Positions 46,973 through 56,726 of a stretch of 64,000 nt of DNA are shown one piece after another (positions within the stretch are counted from its first letter, which is position 1; each line of letters begins with the position of its first letter). A model generated the notes under the pieces. That model worked only from the letters and a program-made list of their open reading frames with translations, did not search any database and was not told the DNA's origin. The position numbers were made by a program, and so were the translations under genes. Origin of the DNA: Vibrio mimicus (GTDB lineage Bacteria; Pseudomonadota; Gammaproteobacteria; Enterobacterales; Vibrionaceae); assembly GCF_019048845.1 (NCBI RefSeq), contig NZ_CP077426.1:1163501-1227500 (forward strand), given 5' to 3'.

Positions 46973-49048
46973 TCAGTATTCTATGGTGCGCTTAAACGGC
47001 GGTAAGGCATCCAGCAACGCTTTTCCATAGCGTTTAGATACCACTCGCCGATCAAGGATGACCACTCTACCAGAGTCCCGCTCTTTACGCAGTAAGCGCC
47101 CAACAGACTGAATGAGTTTTTTACTGGCTTCAGGAACCGTAATTTGCATAAAAGGATTACCACCAAGCTCTTGAATATACTCGGCATGCGCCTGTTCAAC
47201 GGGAGAGGTAGGAACAGCGAAGGGGATTTTGGTGATGATTAAGTTTTCTAGGAGATCTCCGGGTAGGTCAAGACCTTCCGAGAAACTCCCAGTGCCAAAT
47301 AAAATACTGGTCTTTTGTTTTTCAACGAGTTTTTTATGTTTATTTAGGATTTCTGAGCGAGATTTTTCACCTTGAATTTGCAGGGCCCACCCGCGTTTAG
47401 TGAACTCTTTTTTCAACAATTCAGAGACTTCGCGCATCTGCCAGTAGGAGGCAAACAGCACCAAATTGGCTCTATCGGCTTGCAAATAACCAAGCACTTT
47501 TTGTGCTAAGTAGGCGGTATAGCCATCGGCTTGTGGCTCTATCTCCATCTTAGGAATAAGCAGCTCACCTTGAGTGGCGTAGTTAAACGGTGAAGCTAGT
47601 GCTAAGAATTGAACACCATCCTCTGCTTTATCACTAATTCCAGCTTGGCGGCAGAAAAAACTGAATGAATTTAAAGCGCGCAAAGTAGCAGAAACCAAGA
47701 CTGCTCCGACACAACGACTCCAAATTTGTTGGTCGAGTTGCCAACCAATTTCTAATGGGGACACACTAACTAAGTAATCGCCTTCGCGTTCAGGGCTAAT
47801 TTCTAGCCAGCGCGCCAATGGAGCACCTTTGTCCTTATTAGGTTTGGCCATCAGTTGCCAAACTTGAGTGAGATTCTCTAAACGTTGAATATAAAAGCTC
47901 AGTTCACCTAGCGCTGGTTCTGCAATCCGAGCGGCCAACTCACCCTCTTTGATTTTTTCTGCTATGAGATCCGCTATTTTACTCACAGATTGCATCACCT
48001 TTTGGGATGATTTGTTGAGGCTCTGTGACTCTTCTGCTAGCCACTGGGGGAGTTCTCCGTGCTCAAAACGATAAATACCATCGATAAATTGCTCGGCCAC
48101 AAATTGCTTAGGTAGTTGTCCCAACGTTGGGATCAAATATTGTATGGCTGTGCGAGCTTCCTCTGCGAAACGTTCTGAACGTTTTTCATCCCCCAACGCA
48201 GCAAATTTTGAGATTGACTGGTTGAGTTTTTCTAGCCAACTAGCCGCCCCTTTTAACGTGGCAGCGGCCGAGGAGTGGTCACGAGCGACTGTTGGGAGGT
48301 GGTGGGCTTCATCAAAGACGTAAATCGTTTCCTCTGGAGCTGGTAGAATGACACCTCCGCCAAGATCGGCATCCGCCATCACTAAGCTGTGGTTTGCAAT
48401 GATCACATCGACTTTATCAAGCTCAGAGCGTGCTTTTTGAAATGGACAGTGGCGATGTGCACTAAAACTGCCATTACAACTGTGCTTATCACTCACGATG
48501 AGAGACCAAAGCTCATCGTTAATAGGGGCTGGCCAAGCATCACGGTCACCATCCCATTTCCCTTGACTCAGAGCAGCATAAAGCTCTGTTAGTAATTCGG
48601 TATCTTGCGGCTTAGGTTTGGTTTCAAACAGAGCAATTTGTGAATCATCTGCTCCGCAGGCCATCGCTAGGCGCTCGCAGCAACAATAGCGTTGTCTGCC
48701 TTTAGCAAGGATAAATGAAAAACCTTGTTCACTGATCCGTCGAAAAAGGGGTAAATCCTTGTTGATGAGCTGTTCTTGAAGAGCCACTGTCGCCGTTGAA
48801 ATCACCACTTTTCGTCTATTTGCCACCGCAACGGGGATCACAGCCATTAAATAAGAGAGAGATTTACCTATGCCTGTTCCAGCTTCCGCTACCAACATAC
48901 GGGTTGATTGGTGATAAGTCCCACAAAGTGTTTTGGCTATTTCAGCGACTAGGTAATTTTGCGCCCGACGAGGAATGAAGCTTTCTAAATGGGTCTGCAG
49001 GTTTTGATAACTAGAGCGAATGGAATCTTGGATATTTTTAGTCAGCAT
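46973..49048 (-). CDS. dinG: ATP-dependent DNA helicase DinG
   Basis: A 691-residue XPD-like 5'-3' helicase acting on R-loops and forked DNA. Walker A AEAGTGIGKSLSYL is at about 53-66. Four cysteines for the iron-sulfur cluster lie in RYCCCERLAMACG and further in HSCNG/RHCPF. The DEAH box is VFDEAHH, and the C-terminal motif VGRLLRKERDSGRV is present. The ATG at 49048 gives the family's usual N-terminus. It heads the leftward dinG-yfcA-priC-ybaM series. I saw no obvious LexA box upstream. Confidence 0.95.
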   Translation of the reverse strand: MLTKNIQDSIRSSYQNLQTHLESFIPRRAQNYLVAEIAKTLCGTYHQSTRMLVAEAGTGIGKSLSYLMAVIPVAVANRRKVVISTATVALQEQLINKDLPLFRRISEQGFSFILAKGRQRYCCCERLAMACGADDSQIALFETKPKPQDTELLTELYAALSQGKWDGDRDAWPAPINDELWSLIVSDKHSCNGSFSAHRHCPFQKARSELDKVDVIIANHSLVMADADLGGGVILPAPEETIYVFDEAHHLPTVARDHSSAAATLKGAASWLEKLNQSISKFAALGDEKRSERFAEEARTAIQYLIPTLGQLPKQFVAEQFIDGIYRFEHGELPQWLAEESQSLNKSSQKVMQSVSKIADLIAEKIKEGELAARIAEPALGELSFYIQRLENLTQVWQLMAKPNKDKGAPLARWLEISPEREGDYLVSVSPLEIGWQLDQQIWSRCVGAVLVSATLRALNSFSFFCRQAGISDKAEDGVQFLALASPFNYATQGELLIPKMEIEPQADGYTAYLAQKVLGYLQADRANLVLFASYWQMREVSELLKKEFTKRGWALQIQGEKSRSEILNKHKKLVEKQKTSILFGTGSFSEGLDLPGDLLENLIITKIPFAVPTSPVEQAHAEYIQELGGNPFMQITVPEASKKLIQSVGRLLRKERDSGRVVILDRRVVSKRYGKALLDALPPFKRTIEY

Positions 49049-49558
49049 AGATATGTCCAAAGTGCAATGGCGCGATGGTAGCACAGATCACTGAGTGATA
49101 CCTACTTCACGAAATCGCATGCTTTTAATAGAAATCTAGATCTTGTTCACAAATAAAAACTGAACCATCAGGAACTTAAATTTATTTTGTTTTATAAAAA
49201 ATATAAAACTCCAAATGTTAGGTTTGCTTTTTATAAAAAACCACACATGGACATTGTTTTGTTAATTTTTGGCATTTAGCTCTGCCTTTTTGTTTTATTT
49301 CAAGTTGGTGGTTTTTACTTTTCTTGTTAAGAAGCAAGCCGAAAAAATCGATGAAAACAGTGTAAAGTGCTGATTTTAATGTATTTATATTTTTTTTCTT
49401 TGTTTTTTTTTATGGTATTTGACATGCAGAATATTCTTTTGCAATCTTAACAGCGAAAGTGATGGCGATGGTGACTAACCGAAGAGTTGGAAAACCATCA
49501 TCAAAAAACAGGGAACCGGACAAGGAATTCCCAAATTAAGAAAAGGCAGTGGATTAAC
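49049..49558 (+). promoter_or_regulatory. Long AT-rich upstream region of ompT
   Basis: This 510-base region between the divergent dinG and ompT genes is rich in A/T tracts. The element TTTATAAAAAA occurs twice at 49191-49201 and 49230-49240, 39 bases apart, and long T-tracts run from about 49380 to 49412. In V. cholerae ompT is repressed by ToxR and activated by CRP from far upstream, and AT tracts suit ToxR and H-NS binding. I found no convincing full CRP palindrome. Confidence 0.45.
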
Positions 49559-50566
49559 ATGAAAAAAACTCTATTAGCACTCGCAGTGCTTGCAGCAGCA
49601 GGCTCTGTAAACGCAGCTGAAATTCTAAAGTCAGATGCAGGCACCGTTGATTTCTACGGTCAGCTACGTACTGAATTGAAATTCCTAGAAGACAAAGACG
49701 CAACTCTTGGTTCTGGTTCTTCTCGTGCTGGTGTTGACGCAAACTACACCGTAAACGACAGCCTAGCTCTTCAAGGTAAAGTAGAATTTGCTCTGAAAGA
49801 CAGCGGCGACATGTATGTTCGTAACCACATTCTTGGCGTAAAAACTAACTTCGGTAAGTTCAGCTTTGGTAAGCAATGGACTACATCTGATGACGTTTAC
49901 GGCGCTGACTACTCTTATTTCTTCGGTGGTACAGGTCTTCGTTACGGCACTCTGTCAGATGCGCTGCATGATTCACAAATCAAGTATGCTCTAGAAGTTG
50001 AAAATTTCTGGGTTAAAGCTGGCTACGGCTTGACCGAAGATGATTCTAACCAAGAGTTAGCTGAACTGTTCGTAGGTGCAACTTTCGGTGACCTAGCGGT
50101 TCACGCTGGTGGTGGTCAGAATACTGACAAGAAATTTGCTGCAGGAACCACCACAGTTGACGTAACTAACACTTATTTTGAAGTGACGGGTGAATACACC
50201 ATCGGTGATGCACTGCTTGGCGTGACTTACTACAACGCTGAGTTGGATGTTAACAATAATCCTCTAGTGATTGACGAAGATGCTATCTCTGTTGCTGGTA
50301 CTTACAAAGTAGCGGACAAAACTACAATGTACGCTGGCTACGAGTACGTAATGCAAGAAGCGAACACTGGTGTAGACGAAAATGGTACTCTGGTTTACCT
50401 AGGCGTTGAATACAAGTTTGCAAGCTGGGCACGCGTATATGCTGAATACGGCTACGGTGACGGCACAACTCTGGGTTACACCAATAAAGGCTCTGACGCT
50501 GATATCAGTGCAAAAACCGTTGACAGTTCTAATAACTTCGGTATCGGTGCTCGTATCTACTGGTAA
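49559..50566 (+). CDS. ompT: Outer-membrane porin OmpT (Vibrio type)
   Basis: A 335-residue trimeric general porin, not the E. coli protease of the same name. The signal peptide ends AGSVNA and the mature chain begins AEILKSDAGTVDFYGQLRTELKF. It contains the porin motif FGKFSFGKQWTTSDDVYG with acidic loop residues near YFFGGTGLR. It closes with a terminal strand ending IGARIYW, Trp instead of the more common Phe. In V. cholerae OmpT is the porin made when ToxR is inactive and it admits bile more readily than OmpU. The ATG at 49559 is set by the signal peptide. Confidence 0.93.
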   Translation: MKKTLLALAVLAAAGSVNAAEILKSDAGTVDFYGQLRTELKFLEDKDATLGSGSSRAGVDANYTVNDSLALQGKVEFALKDSGDMYVRNHILGVKTNFGKFSFGKQWTTSDDVYGADYSYFFGGTGLRYGTLSDALHDSQIKYALEVENFWVKAGYGLTEDDSNQELAELFVGATFGDLAVHAGGGQNTDKKFAAGTTTVDVTNTYFEVTGEYTIGDALLGVTYYNAELDVNNNPLVIDEDAISVAGTYKVADKTTMYAGYEYVMQEANTGVDENGTLVYLGVEYKFASWARVYAEYGYGDGTTLGYTNKGSDADISAKTVDSSNNFGIGARIYW

Positions 50567-50586
50567 GATCCTGACCACGTTTATCG

Positions 50587-50615
50587 AAAAAGCCCAGCAC
50601 CTGCTGGGCTTTTTT
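50587..50615 (+). terminator. Terminator after ompT
   Basis: A 13-bp stem with core GCCCAGCA/TGCTGGGC (50587-50599 with 50602-50614) ends in six T's. Confidence 0.93.
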
Positions 50616-50684
50616 ATTGTACTAGGCAAAAGAACTGATTATTGTTGTTGTGCTGATTTTTATACAAAACAAGGTAGTTAAATA

Positions 50685-51359
50685 ATGAAACTCAACCCAT
50701 TGATTGTAGGACTAATGTTGTCATTCTCGGCTAGCTATGCACTAGCTGATGTCACACTGAAAGTGCCGGAAAATATTGATTTACTCTCTGTGAATATGCA
50801 AAAACCGAAAACAGAGGGTGGTTTATTTGGCGATAAAACAGTCACATTAAAGGATGGTATAAATCAGATTGTCTTTCGCTACATCCCTACTTTTGATGTT
50901 GGTGACGATGTTAAAAAAGTACATAGTGATGCGATCATTGCAAAGTTTGAGAGTCAGAATGAAGAGCTGAGCTTCCAGCTACCTAACTATCGAACAATGA
51001 AAGAAGCGAACGAAAAAATCTCCGGTCTGGAATGGCAGTTGATCAGGCAAGATGGGCAGAGTATCACTGTTGTGGAAGATAAGTTGCTTAACCCAGGGGT
51101 ACAGTGGGGGCGTAACTATAGCCAAGAAGCGACGGAATACAACCAAAATGGCGGTATCGCAGCCATTGGTTATCTTAATGTTGTTGTTGCCAATAATGCA
51201 CAATTAGCGGCCACTAAACCGCAAACTATTGCGACTGATGTTTCAGCAGCGGGAAATGCTGAAGCATCAAATAACCTTGTTCAATTACAGTTATGGTATA
51301 GCAAAGCCTCTAAAGAAGAGCGCAAAGCGTTCAAAAAATGGATGGTTGACCAAGAATAA
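50685..51359 (+). CDS. yccT: YccT/CsgI-family DUF2057 protein (UPF0319)
   Basis: A 224-residue exported protein with a signal peptide ending ALA. The start of the mature chain, DVTLKVPENIDLLSVN, and the INQIVFRY strand are typical of DUF2057. E. coli YccT (CsgI) restrains curli assembly; the Vibrio role is unknown as no curli genes are nearby. The C-terminal LQLWYSKASKEERKAFKKWM is conserved in the family. It lies 118 bases after ompT behind a terminator, so it probably has its own promoter. Confidence 0.85.
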   Translation: MKLNPLIVGLMLSFSASYALADVTLKVPENIDLLSVNMQKPKTEGGLFGDKTVTLKDGINQIVFRYIPTFDVGDDVKKVHSDAIIAKFESQNEELSFQLPNYRTMKEANEKISGLEWQLIRQDGQSITVVEDKLLNPGVQWGRNYSQEATEYNQNGGIAAIGYLNVVVANNAQLAATKPQTIATDVSAAGNAEASNNLVQLQLWYSKASKEERKAFKKWMVDQE

Positions 51360-51362
51360 GCT

Positions 51363-51392
51363 AAAGCCTGCAAATGCAGGCTTTACTCTTTT
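51363..51392 (+). terminator. Bidirectional terminator between yccT and ychJ
   Basis: A 10-bp stem AAAGCCTGCA with TGCAGGCTTT and a 2-base spacing is followed by ACTCTTTT. It lies between the two convergent stop codons. Confidence 0.8.
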
Positions 51393-51846
51393 ATCCACAA
51401 CACTTTTTGAATTTTTTACCACTACCGCAGGCACAAGGATCGTTCCTTCCTTGTTTGATCTTGTTGGGAAATTCACCATCGATATAAAACCAGATGTCTT
51501 GTTCTTTCACAAAGCGAGAGCGTTCTTCCAGGCAGTATTCTTGGCCATTTTGTTTTAGAAAAGCACGAAAGTGTACATATCCTTCTAAGTCTGACTCTCC
51601 CATCTGGCTTGAAACCACTTCGAGGCGTACCCAGTCGCTATATACAGATTCACGGATTGCTTCTCGATCATTTTCGGCTAGGCAAGAAGAGTGATAAGTG
51701 TTGATGACAAAATCTACATTTTTTAAAACGTGCGCACTAAATCGAGCCCGCATCAATTGCTCAGGAGACTGCGCGTGCTGCACATTTAGATGGACTGGCT
51801 CACAACACGTTGAGTAAGTAAGGGGGCTTCCGCAATAACAGGACAT
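51391..51846 (-). CDS. ychJ: YchJ family SEC-C motif protein (UPF0225)
   Basis: A 151-residue protein with an N-terminal Cys motif CYCGSPLTYSTCC, a central NTF2-like domain (MRARFSAHVLKNVDFVINTYH; YVHFRAFLK), and a C-terminal SEC-C zinc motif, NDPCACGSGKKFKKCCG. Function unknown. It is a lone leftward gene. Confidence 0.92.
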   Translation of the reverse strand: MSCYCGSPLTYSTCCEPVHLNVQHAQSPEQLMRARFSAHVLKNVDFVINTYHSSCLAENDREAIRESVYSDWVRLEVVSSQMGESDLEGYVHFRAFLKQNGQEYCLEERSRFVKEQDIWFYIDGEFPNKIKQGRNDPCACGSGKKFKKCCG

Positions 51847-51908
51847 AAAAAATTAAATCAAACAAGAAATGGCGGTTAGTTTAACGATCAGTGTACAAAA
51901 ATACCAGT

Positions 51909-53123
51909 TTAGGTCTGTACACCCAGTAGGTCAGCGGTCCATTTTACGGCCTCGATGTAGCACTCTGTCGGAGCATCGTTAGGTAAATTGAGTTCTTGTG
52001 CGAGGGTCGTGACTAGGCCCCAATCTGCCATTTCATACGCTTTGTTGAGCGCGAGGATTTGCCCCAGAGTGCCGCTTCCTAGTGTTAAAGCCATCTTGAC
52101 TTCTTCTTCAATAGGCATCTCTTCAACGATGGAGTCTAAGGGCTGATCAAGCAAACTATCGAGAACGGAGAACATACCTGTCAGGAATCCTGTTCCTGGA
52201 GCAATCTTGGCTGAAACTCGTTCACTGAGCATTTCACAAAATTGAGCCCGTAGGATAGCGAGGTTGTAAAGGTAGTCAGGTTTTGAATCTTGAGTTGAAG
52301 CAATTGCGACCAAGGAGATGAATTTTCTTAGCTTTTGTTGTCCTAAGTAAACTAATGCTTGCCTAAACGACTGAATTTTAGAACTGACAGTGGCTGATGA
52401 ATTGACAAAGGTCAGCAGCTTATAAGATAGAGAAATATCTTGGGCAACTATCGACTCAATTGCGGCAAAGTCGACTTCTGGTTTTGCCACTTCTTTCAAC
52501 AAACTTACGATGGTAAGAAAAGAAGGCTGTAAGGCCTTGCGTTGAATTATTTCTGGCTTACTGAAGAAATACCCTTGGAAGTAGTGGAAGCCCGCTTGCT
52601 TGGCAAGTTCAAATTCTTCATAGGTTTCGACCTTTTCGGCCAAAAACTCAATTTTTGTTGAGCGCAATCTATCGATGAAAAGTTTTGCCTTTGGAATGGG
52701 AAATAAGCGAATATCAAACTTGATGATTGAGATATAAGGCAGAAAAGCTTTCCACTCATTACTGGGAATAAAATCATCCAATGCCATCTTATAACCAAGC
52801 TGCGCCATCTTTTTCACGGCATTCAATAGGTCTTCGGTTGGAGGGCAATCTTCAAGGATCTCTACGACTAAGCTTTTGACAGGAAAGAGTGTCGGTACCA
52901 TATTCAGTAGGCTTTGATATGGGAAATTAACAAACCCAAGATTGTTGCCTAGAGTGCTGTAATGGGCAGTTAAAAAATGGTCAGAAAGCAGTCGGCTTGT
53001 GGCTTCCTCGGGGTCGATATCAGGGAACGTGTTTTTAGGCCCATCACGAAATAGCAGCTCATATCCAATAGTGCTTTTGTCACGGTCCAGAATGGGTTGT
53101 CTAGCTACGTATGAGTACTTCAA
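51909..53123 (-). CDS. EAL-HDOD signalling protein (YuxH family), EAL degenerate
   Basis: A 404-residue cytosolic protein. The N-terminal EAL-like domain (about 1-195) retains VEILED, ALDDF, KFDI and the YFQGYFFSKP end, but the loop following DDF is IPSNEW instead of GxGxSS, so c-di-GMP hydrolysis is doubtful. The C-terminal HDOD domain (about 200-400) has QDISLSYKLLTFVNSS and QALVYLGQQKLRKFISLVA. Relatives act as signalling scaffolds. I prefer the TTG at 53123, which has AAGGAT nine bases upstream; a GTG at 53150 in frame has no ribosome-binding site. Confidence 0.85.
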   Translation of the reverse strand: MKYSYVARQPILDRDKSTIGYELLFRDGPKNTFPDIDPEEATSRLLSDHFLTAHYSTLGNNLGFVNFPYQSLLNMVPTLFPVKSLVVEILEDCPPTEDLLNAVKKMAQLGYKMALDDFIPSNEWKAFLPYISIIKFDIRLFPIPKAKLFIDRLRSTKIEFLAEKVETYEEFELAKQAGFHYFQGYFFSKPEIIQRKALQPSFLTIVSLLKEVAKPEVDFAAIESIVAQDISLSYKLLTFVNSSATVSSKIQSFRQALVYLGQQKLRKFISLVAIASTQDSKPDYLYNLAILRAQFCEMLSERVSAKIAPGTGFLTGMFSVLDSLLDQPLDSIVEEMPIEEEVKMALTLGSGTLGQILALNKAYEMADWGLVTTLAQELNLPNDAPTECYIEAVKWTADLLGVQT

Positions 53124-53212
53124 AGTCTGCCGATCCTTGTTAGTTAACACTTATATTAATACTGGGGCATTATACTTTGAAGTTGATTGATAAGAACGAC
53201 TTTGCTACTAGA

Positions 53213-53956
53213 TTAATTGTTACTACTTTTTATTGGTTCAGAAGTTAATGCATAGCCAGCTACTTTAGAATAGACCAAGACGGAACTTTGGTTGTACCAA
53301 TCACCTAAAACAATTCGAATTTTGTTGTGTTGAGGGGGGATAGGAATTTGATGTATAGCGGGTCGATGGGTATGTCCGTGGATCATTAAATCAACTTGGT
53401 GACGTAGCATCACATCCAACACTTCACTTGGTGTTACATCCATGATCATCATTGATTTGTGTTGTTTGTCCTCTCGGATGTCCGATTGAATTTTTCGCAC
53501 GATTTTGCGGCGTAGAAAAAATGGCAGCATTGCAAACAGACGCTGCAACCAAGGTTGATGAACCTTCTCTCGGAAAGCAAGGTAGCGAGTATCTTGGGTG
53601 CAAAGTGTGTCCCCATGTAGCACTACGGCTTTTTGACCATACAGATCGATGACGGCTTCATCAGGTAAAAGTTGTATACCTGTTTCTTGAGCGAAACGTG
53701 TTCCGACCAGAAAATCACGATTACCCTTGATGAAATAGCATGGGATCCCTTGTTCCGTGAGCTGTTTAAACTCCATTTTGATCTGCTTGGCAAACGGGGT
53801 GGGGTCATCATCACCAATCCAAAAATCAAACAAGTCACCAAGCACGTAAAGAGCATCGGATCGTGCTGCTTCTTCACGCATAAAATGGATAAAGCAGTCG
53901 GTAATATCTGGTCGATTAGGTGACAGATGGAGATCTGAAATAAATAGTGTATGCAT
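53213..53956 (-). CDS. lpxH: UDP-2,3-diacylglucosamine diphosphatase LpxH
   Basis: Hydrolyses UDP-2,3-diacylglucosamine to lipid X, the fourth step of lipid A synthesis, at the inner membrane. The 247 residues hold the metallophosphoesterase set Asp8/His10 in SDLHL, GDLFDFWIGDD, KGNRDFLVG, VLHGD and HGHTHRP. It follows ppiB after 41 bases. That spacer contains a GC-rich hairpin, and no Shine-Dalgarno is visible just before the ATG. Confidence 0.96.
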   Translation of the reverse strand: MHTLFISDLHLSPNRPDITDCFIHFMREEAARSDALYVLGDLFDFWIGDDDPTPFAKQIKMEFKQLTEQGIPCYFIKGNRDFLVGTRFAQETGIQLLPDEAVIDLYGQKAVVLHGDTLCTQDTRYLAFREKVHQPWLQRLFAMLPFFLRRKIVRKIQSDIREDKQHKSMMIMDVTPSEVLDVMLRHQVDLMIHGHTHRPAIHQIPIPPQHNKIRIVLGDWYNQSSVLVYSKVAGYALTSEPIKSSNN

Positions 53957-53969
53957 TATGGGCAGTGAA

Positions 53970-53990
53970 AGGAGCGCCTGAAGCGCTCCT
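53970..53990 (-). repeat. GC-rich hairpin in the ppiB-lpxH spacer
   Basis: AGGAGCGC pairs with GCGCTCCT through a 5-base loop. It lies just after ppiB and 13 bases before the lpxH ATG. Only TTT follows it leftward, so it is at most a partial terminator. Confidence 0.65.
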
Positions 53991-53997
53991 AATTAGG

Positions 53998-54492
53998 TTA
54001 AGCTTCGATAGTTGTGCTAGTGATCATCATTTCGTCTAGCGGCACGTCTTGATGCATGCCGTAAGAACCAGTGCTAACACCTTTGATTTTGTTCACAATA
54101 TCCATACCTTCAACAACTTCACCAAACACACAGTAACCCCAACCGTCACGGCTCTCAGAACGGAAGTCGAGGAAAGTGTTGTTATTCACGTTAATGAAGA
54201 ATTGCGAACTGGCTGAATGTGGGTCCATAGTACGCGCCATTGCAATGGTACCGACTTTATTGCTCAGACCGTTGTTCGCTTCATTACGGATTGGATCGCG
54301 AGTTTCTTTCTCACGCAGTCCCGAAGTCATACCGCCACCTTGAATCATGAAACCGTCAATGACACGGTGGAAAAGAGTGTTGTCGTAGAAACCTTCACGA
54401 CAGTATTGCTCAAAATTTGCGCTAGTTGCAGGCGCTTTTTCAAAGTTGAGCTGGATTTTGATGTCACCAAAATTGGTATGCAGGGTGATCAT
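53998..54492 (-). CDS. ppiB: Peptidyl-prolyl cis-trans isomerase B (cyclophilin)
   Basis: A 164-residue cytoplasmic cyclophilin starting [15 protein letters not shown], with the active-site segments [15 protein letters not shown] and ASSQFFIN. There is no signal peptide, which separates it from PpiA. ATG 54492 matches family starts; the open frame extends further right but is upstream sequence. It is divergent from cysS and followed by lpxH, the same neighbour order as in E. coli. Confidence 0.95.
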   Translation of the reverse strand: MITLHTNFGDIKIQLNFEKAPATSANFEQYCREGFYDNTLFHRVIDGFMIQGGGMTSGLREKETRDPIRNEANNGLSNKVGTIAMARTMDPHSASSQFFINVNNNTFLDFRSESRDGWGYCVFGEVVEGMDIVNKIKGVSTGSYGMHQDVPLDEMMITSTTIEA

Positions 54493-54637
54493 GAGTTTTA
54501 CCTTCGCATTTATCAATGGAGAGCAAGAGTTTAGCCTAACTTTTTCTGCATTCAAAACATCAAATGGATGACCTGACAATCTTTGAGTTGTTATACTGTC
54601 CACCGTTTATAATTTTGATGGTAATCAGATAGAGATC

Positions 54638-56017
54638 ATGTTGAAGATTTATAACTCACTCACAAGACAGAAAGAGGAATTTAAGCCAATCGTTGCCGGC
54701 AAAGTGGGCATGTATGTGTGTGGAGTCACCATTTATGATCTCTGTCATATCGGGCATGGACGGACATTTGTTTCTTTTGATGTCGTAGCACGTTATCTTC
54801 GCTACCTCGGTTATGATTTAACCTTTGTTCGTAACATCACCGACATCGATGACAAGATCATCAAACGTGCTGCAGAAAATGCAGAGACTTGTGAATCATT
54901 GACCGAACGTTTGATTCAGGAAATGTATGCCGATTTTGATGCACTAAACATCAAAAGACCGGATGTTGAACCGCGTGCAACCGCCTACATCGAAGAGATC
55001 ATTGCTCTCGTTGAGCGCTTGATTGAGCGTGGATTTGCGTATGTTGCTGACAATGGCGATGTGATGTTTGAGGTTGGCAAATATGATGAATATGGAAAAC
55101 TTTCAAAGCAAGATCTTGACCAGCTGCAAGCGGGTGCGCGTGTTGATGTAGAAGCGGCTAAGCGCAGTCCATTGGACTTCGTGTTGTGGAAAATGTCTAA
55201 GCCGGGCGAACCTACATGGGAATCGCCTTGGGGACCTGGTCGCCCAGGCTGGCATATCGAGTGCTCCGCGATGAACTCGTCCATTCTGGGGAATCATTTC
55301 GACATCCACGGTGGAGGTTCAGACTTGCAATTTCCGCATCATGAAAACGAAATCGCACAATCTTGCTGCGCTCATGGCACCCAATACGTCAACACATGGA
55401 TGCACAGTGGCATGGTGATGGTAGACAAAGAGAAAATGTCTAAATCATTAGGCAATTTCTTTACCATTCGTGATGTTCTTGGTCATTATGATGCGGAAAC
55501 GATTCGCTATTTCTTGATGTCAGGCCATTACAGAAGCCAATTGAACTACAGTGAAGAGAATCTCAACCAAGCACGCGCTTCGTTAGAGCGTCTTTACAAT
55601 GCATTGCGTGGGTTAGATCAAACTGTGCCTGCCGCTGGTGGAGAAGAATATCTAACTCGTTTCACAGCTGCGATGAATGATGATTTCAATACTCCTGAAG
55701 CTTACTCAGTGCTGTTTGATATGGCGCGTGAAATTAACCGACTCAAAAGCGAAGATTTAACCAATGCCAGTGCTTTGGGCAGCTTGATGCGTGAGTTGGC
55801 TGACGTTATTGGTATACTTCACCAAGAACCAGAGGCATTCTTTCAAGGCGGCGCGGAAGATGAAGAGTCGGAGCAAATAGAAGCATTAATCAAGTTACGC
55901 AATGATTCTCGTGCCGCGAAAGATTGGGCTAATGCAGATATGGCGCGTGATAAGTTGAACGAGATGGGCATTGTTCTCGAAGATGGCCCTAACGGCACAA
56001 CGTGGCGTCGTAAATAA
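54638..56017 (+). CDS. cysS: Cysteinyl-tRNA synthetase
   Basis: Class I synthetase charging tRNA-Cys; 459 residues. It has the zinc-binding Cys in CGVTIYD, HIGH signature CHIGHGRTF, the zinc ligands near WHIECSAM and HHENEIAQS, and the KMSKS loop EKMSKSLGN. The C-terminal anticodon-binding part ends NGTTWRRK. The divergent 145-base region to ppiB contains TTATACT near 54590, a possible -10. Single gene with its own terminator. Confidence 0.97.
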   Translation: MLKIYNSLTRQKEEFKPIVAGKVGMYVCGVTIYDLCHIGHGRTFVSFDVVARYLRYLGYDLTFVRNITDIDDKIIKRAAENAETCESLTERLIQEMYADFDALNIKRPDVEPRATAYIEEIIALVERLIERGFAYVADNGDVMFEVGKYDEYGKLSKQDLDQLQAGARVDVEAAKRSPLDFVLWKMSKPGEPTWESPWGPGRPGWHIECSAMNSSILGNHFDIHGGGSDLQFPHHENEIAQSCCAHGTQYVNTWMHSGMVMVDKEKMSKSLGNFFTIRDVLGHYDAETIRYFLMSGHYRSQLNYSEENLNQARASLERLYNALRGLDQTVPAAGGEEYLTRFTAAMNDDFNTPEAYSVLFDMAREINRLKSEDLTNASALGSLMRELADVIGILHQEPEAFFQGGAEDEESEQIEALIKLRNDSRAAKDWANADMARDKLNEMGIVLEDGPNGTTWRRK

Positions 56018-56035
56018 CGAGTAATCAATCAAAGG

Positions 56036-56060
56036 GTGGGCGAAAGCCCACTCTCTTTTT
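56036..56060 (+). terminator. Terminator after cysS
   Basis: GTGGGC with GCCCAC closing a GAAA tetraloop is followed by TCTCTTTTT. Confidence 0.9.
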
Positions 56061-56108
56061 CAGACGCGCTTTCTTGGCGTAAAGAGCAAATTAACAAGGC
56101 AAGATAGT

Positions 56109-56630
56109 ATGTCTGTCATTTTAGGGATAGATCCCGGCTCTCGAGTGACTGGGTATGGTGTGATTCGTCAACAAGGGCGACATCTTATCTATCTGGGGAG
56201 TGGCTGTATTCGAACTTCGGAACAAGATCTACCGCTTCGTTTAAAACAAATTTACGCGGGAGTGAGTGAAATCATCACCCAATTCCAACCTGATGCATTT
56301 GCCATTGAACAGGTGTTTATGGCAAAGAATGCCGATTCAGCATTAAAACTTGGTCAAGCCCGCGGCAGTGCGATTGTGGCGGCGGTGAACGCAGAACTTC
56401 CTGTTTATGAATATGCTGCCAGACTGATTAAACAAGCGGTCGTTGGTACGGGAGCAGCTGATAAAAGCCAAGTTCAACATATGGTGCAGCAGATGCTCAA
56501 ACTGCCCGGTAAGCCCCAAGCCGATGCAGCAGATGCTTTAGGTGTTGCTATTTGTCATGCTAATACCAACAAAACTCTAATTGCATTGGCAGGGCAGGCA
56601 ACGAGTGCGCGTAGAGGTCGTTATCGTTAA
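56109..56630 (+). CDS. ruvC: Holliday junction resolvase RuvC
   Basis: A 173-residue endonuclease cutting Holliday junctions with RuvAB. Catalytic acids are visible as Asp7 in LGIDPG, the Glu in AIEQVF and the two Asps in [11 protein letters not shown]. Ninety-six bases separate it from ruvA. Confidence 0.97.
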   Translation: MSVILGIDPGSRVTGYGVIRQQGRHLIYLGSGCIRTSEQDLPLRLKQIYAGVSEIITQFQPDAFAIEQVFMAKNADSALKLGQARGSAIVAAVNAELPVYEYAARLIKQAVVGTGAADKSQVQHMVQQMLKLPGKPQADAADALGVAICHANTNKTLIALAGQATSARRGRYR

Positions 56631-56726
56631 ATGTAGCTTGATGCTACGAGCATTTTACTGGCTATCCATCCAGTTATTGATTATCATCCAGAGCATCTTT
56701 CCTCCCTCTATTATAAGGAAACACAA

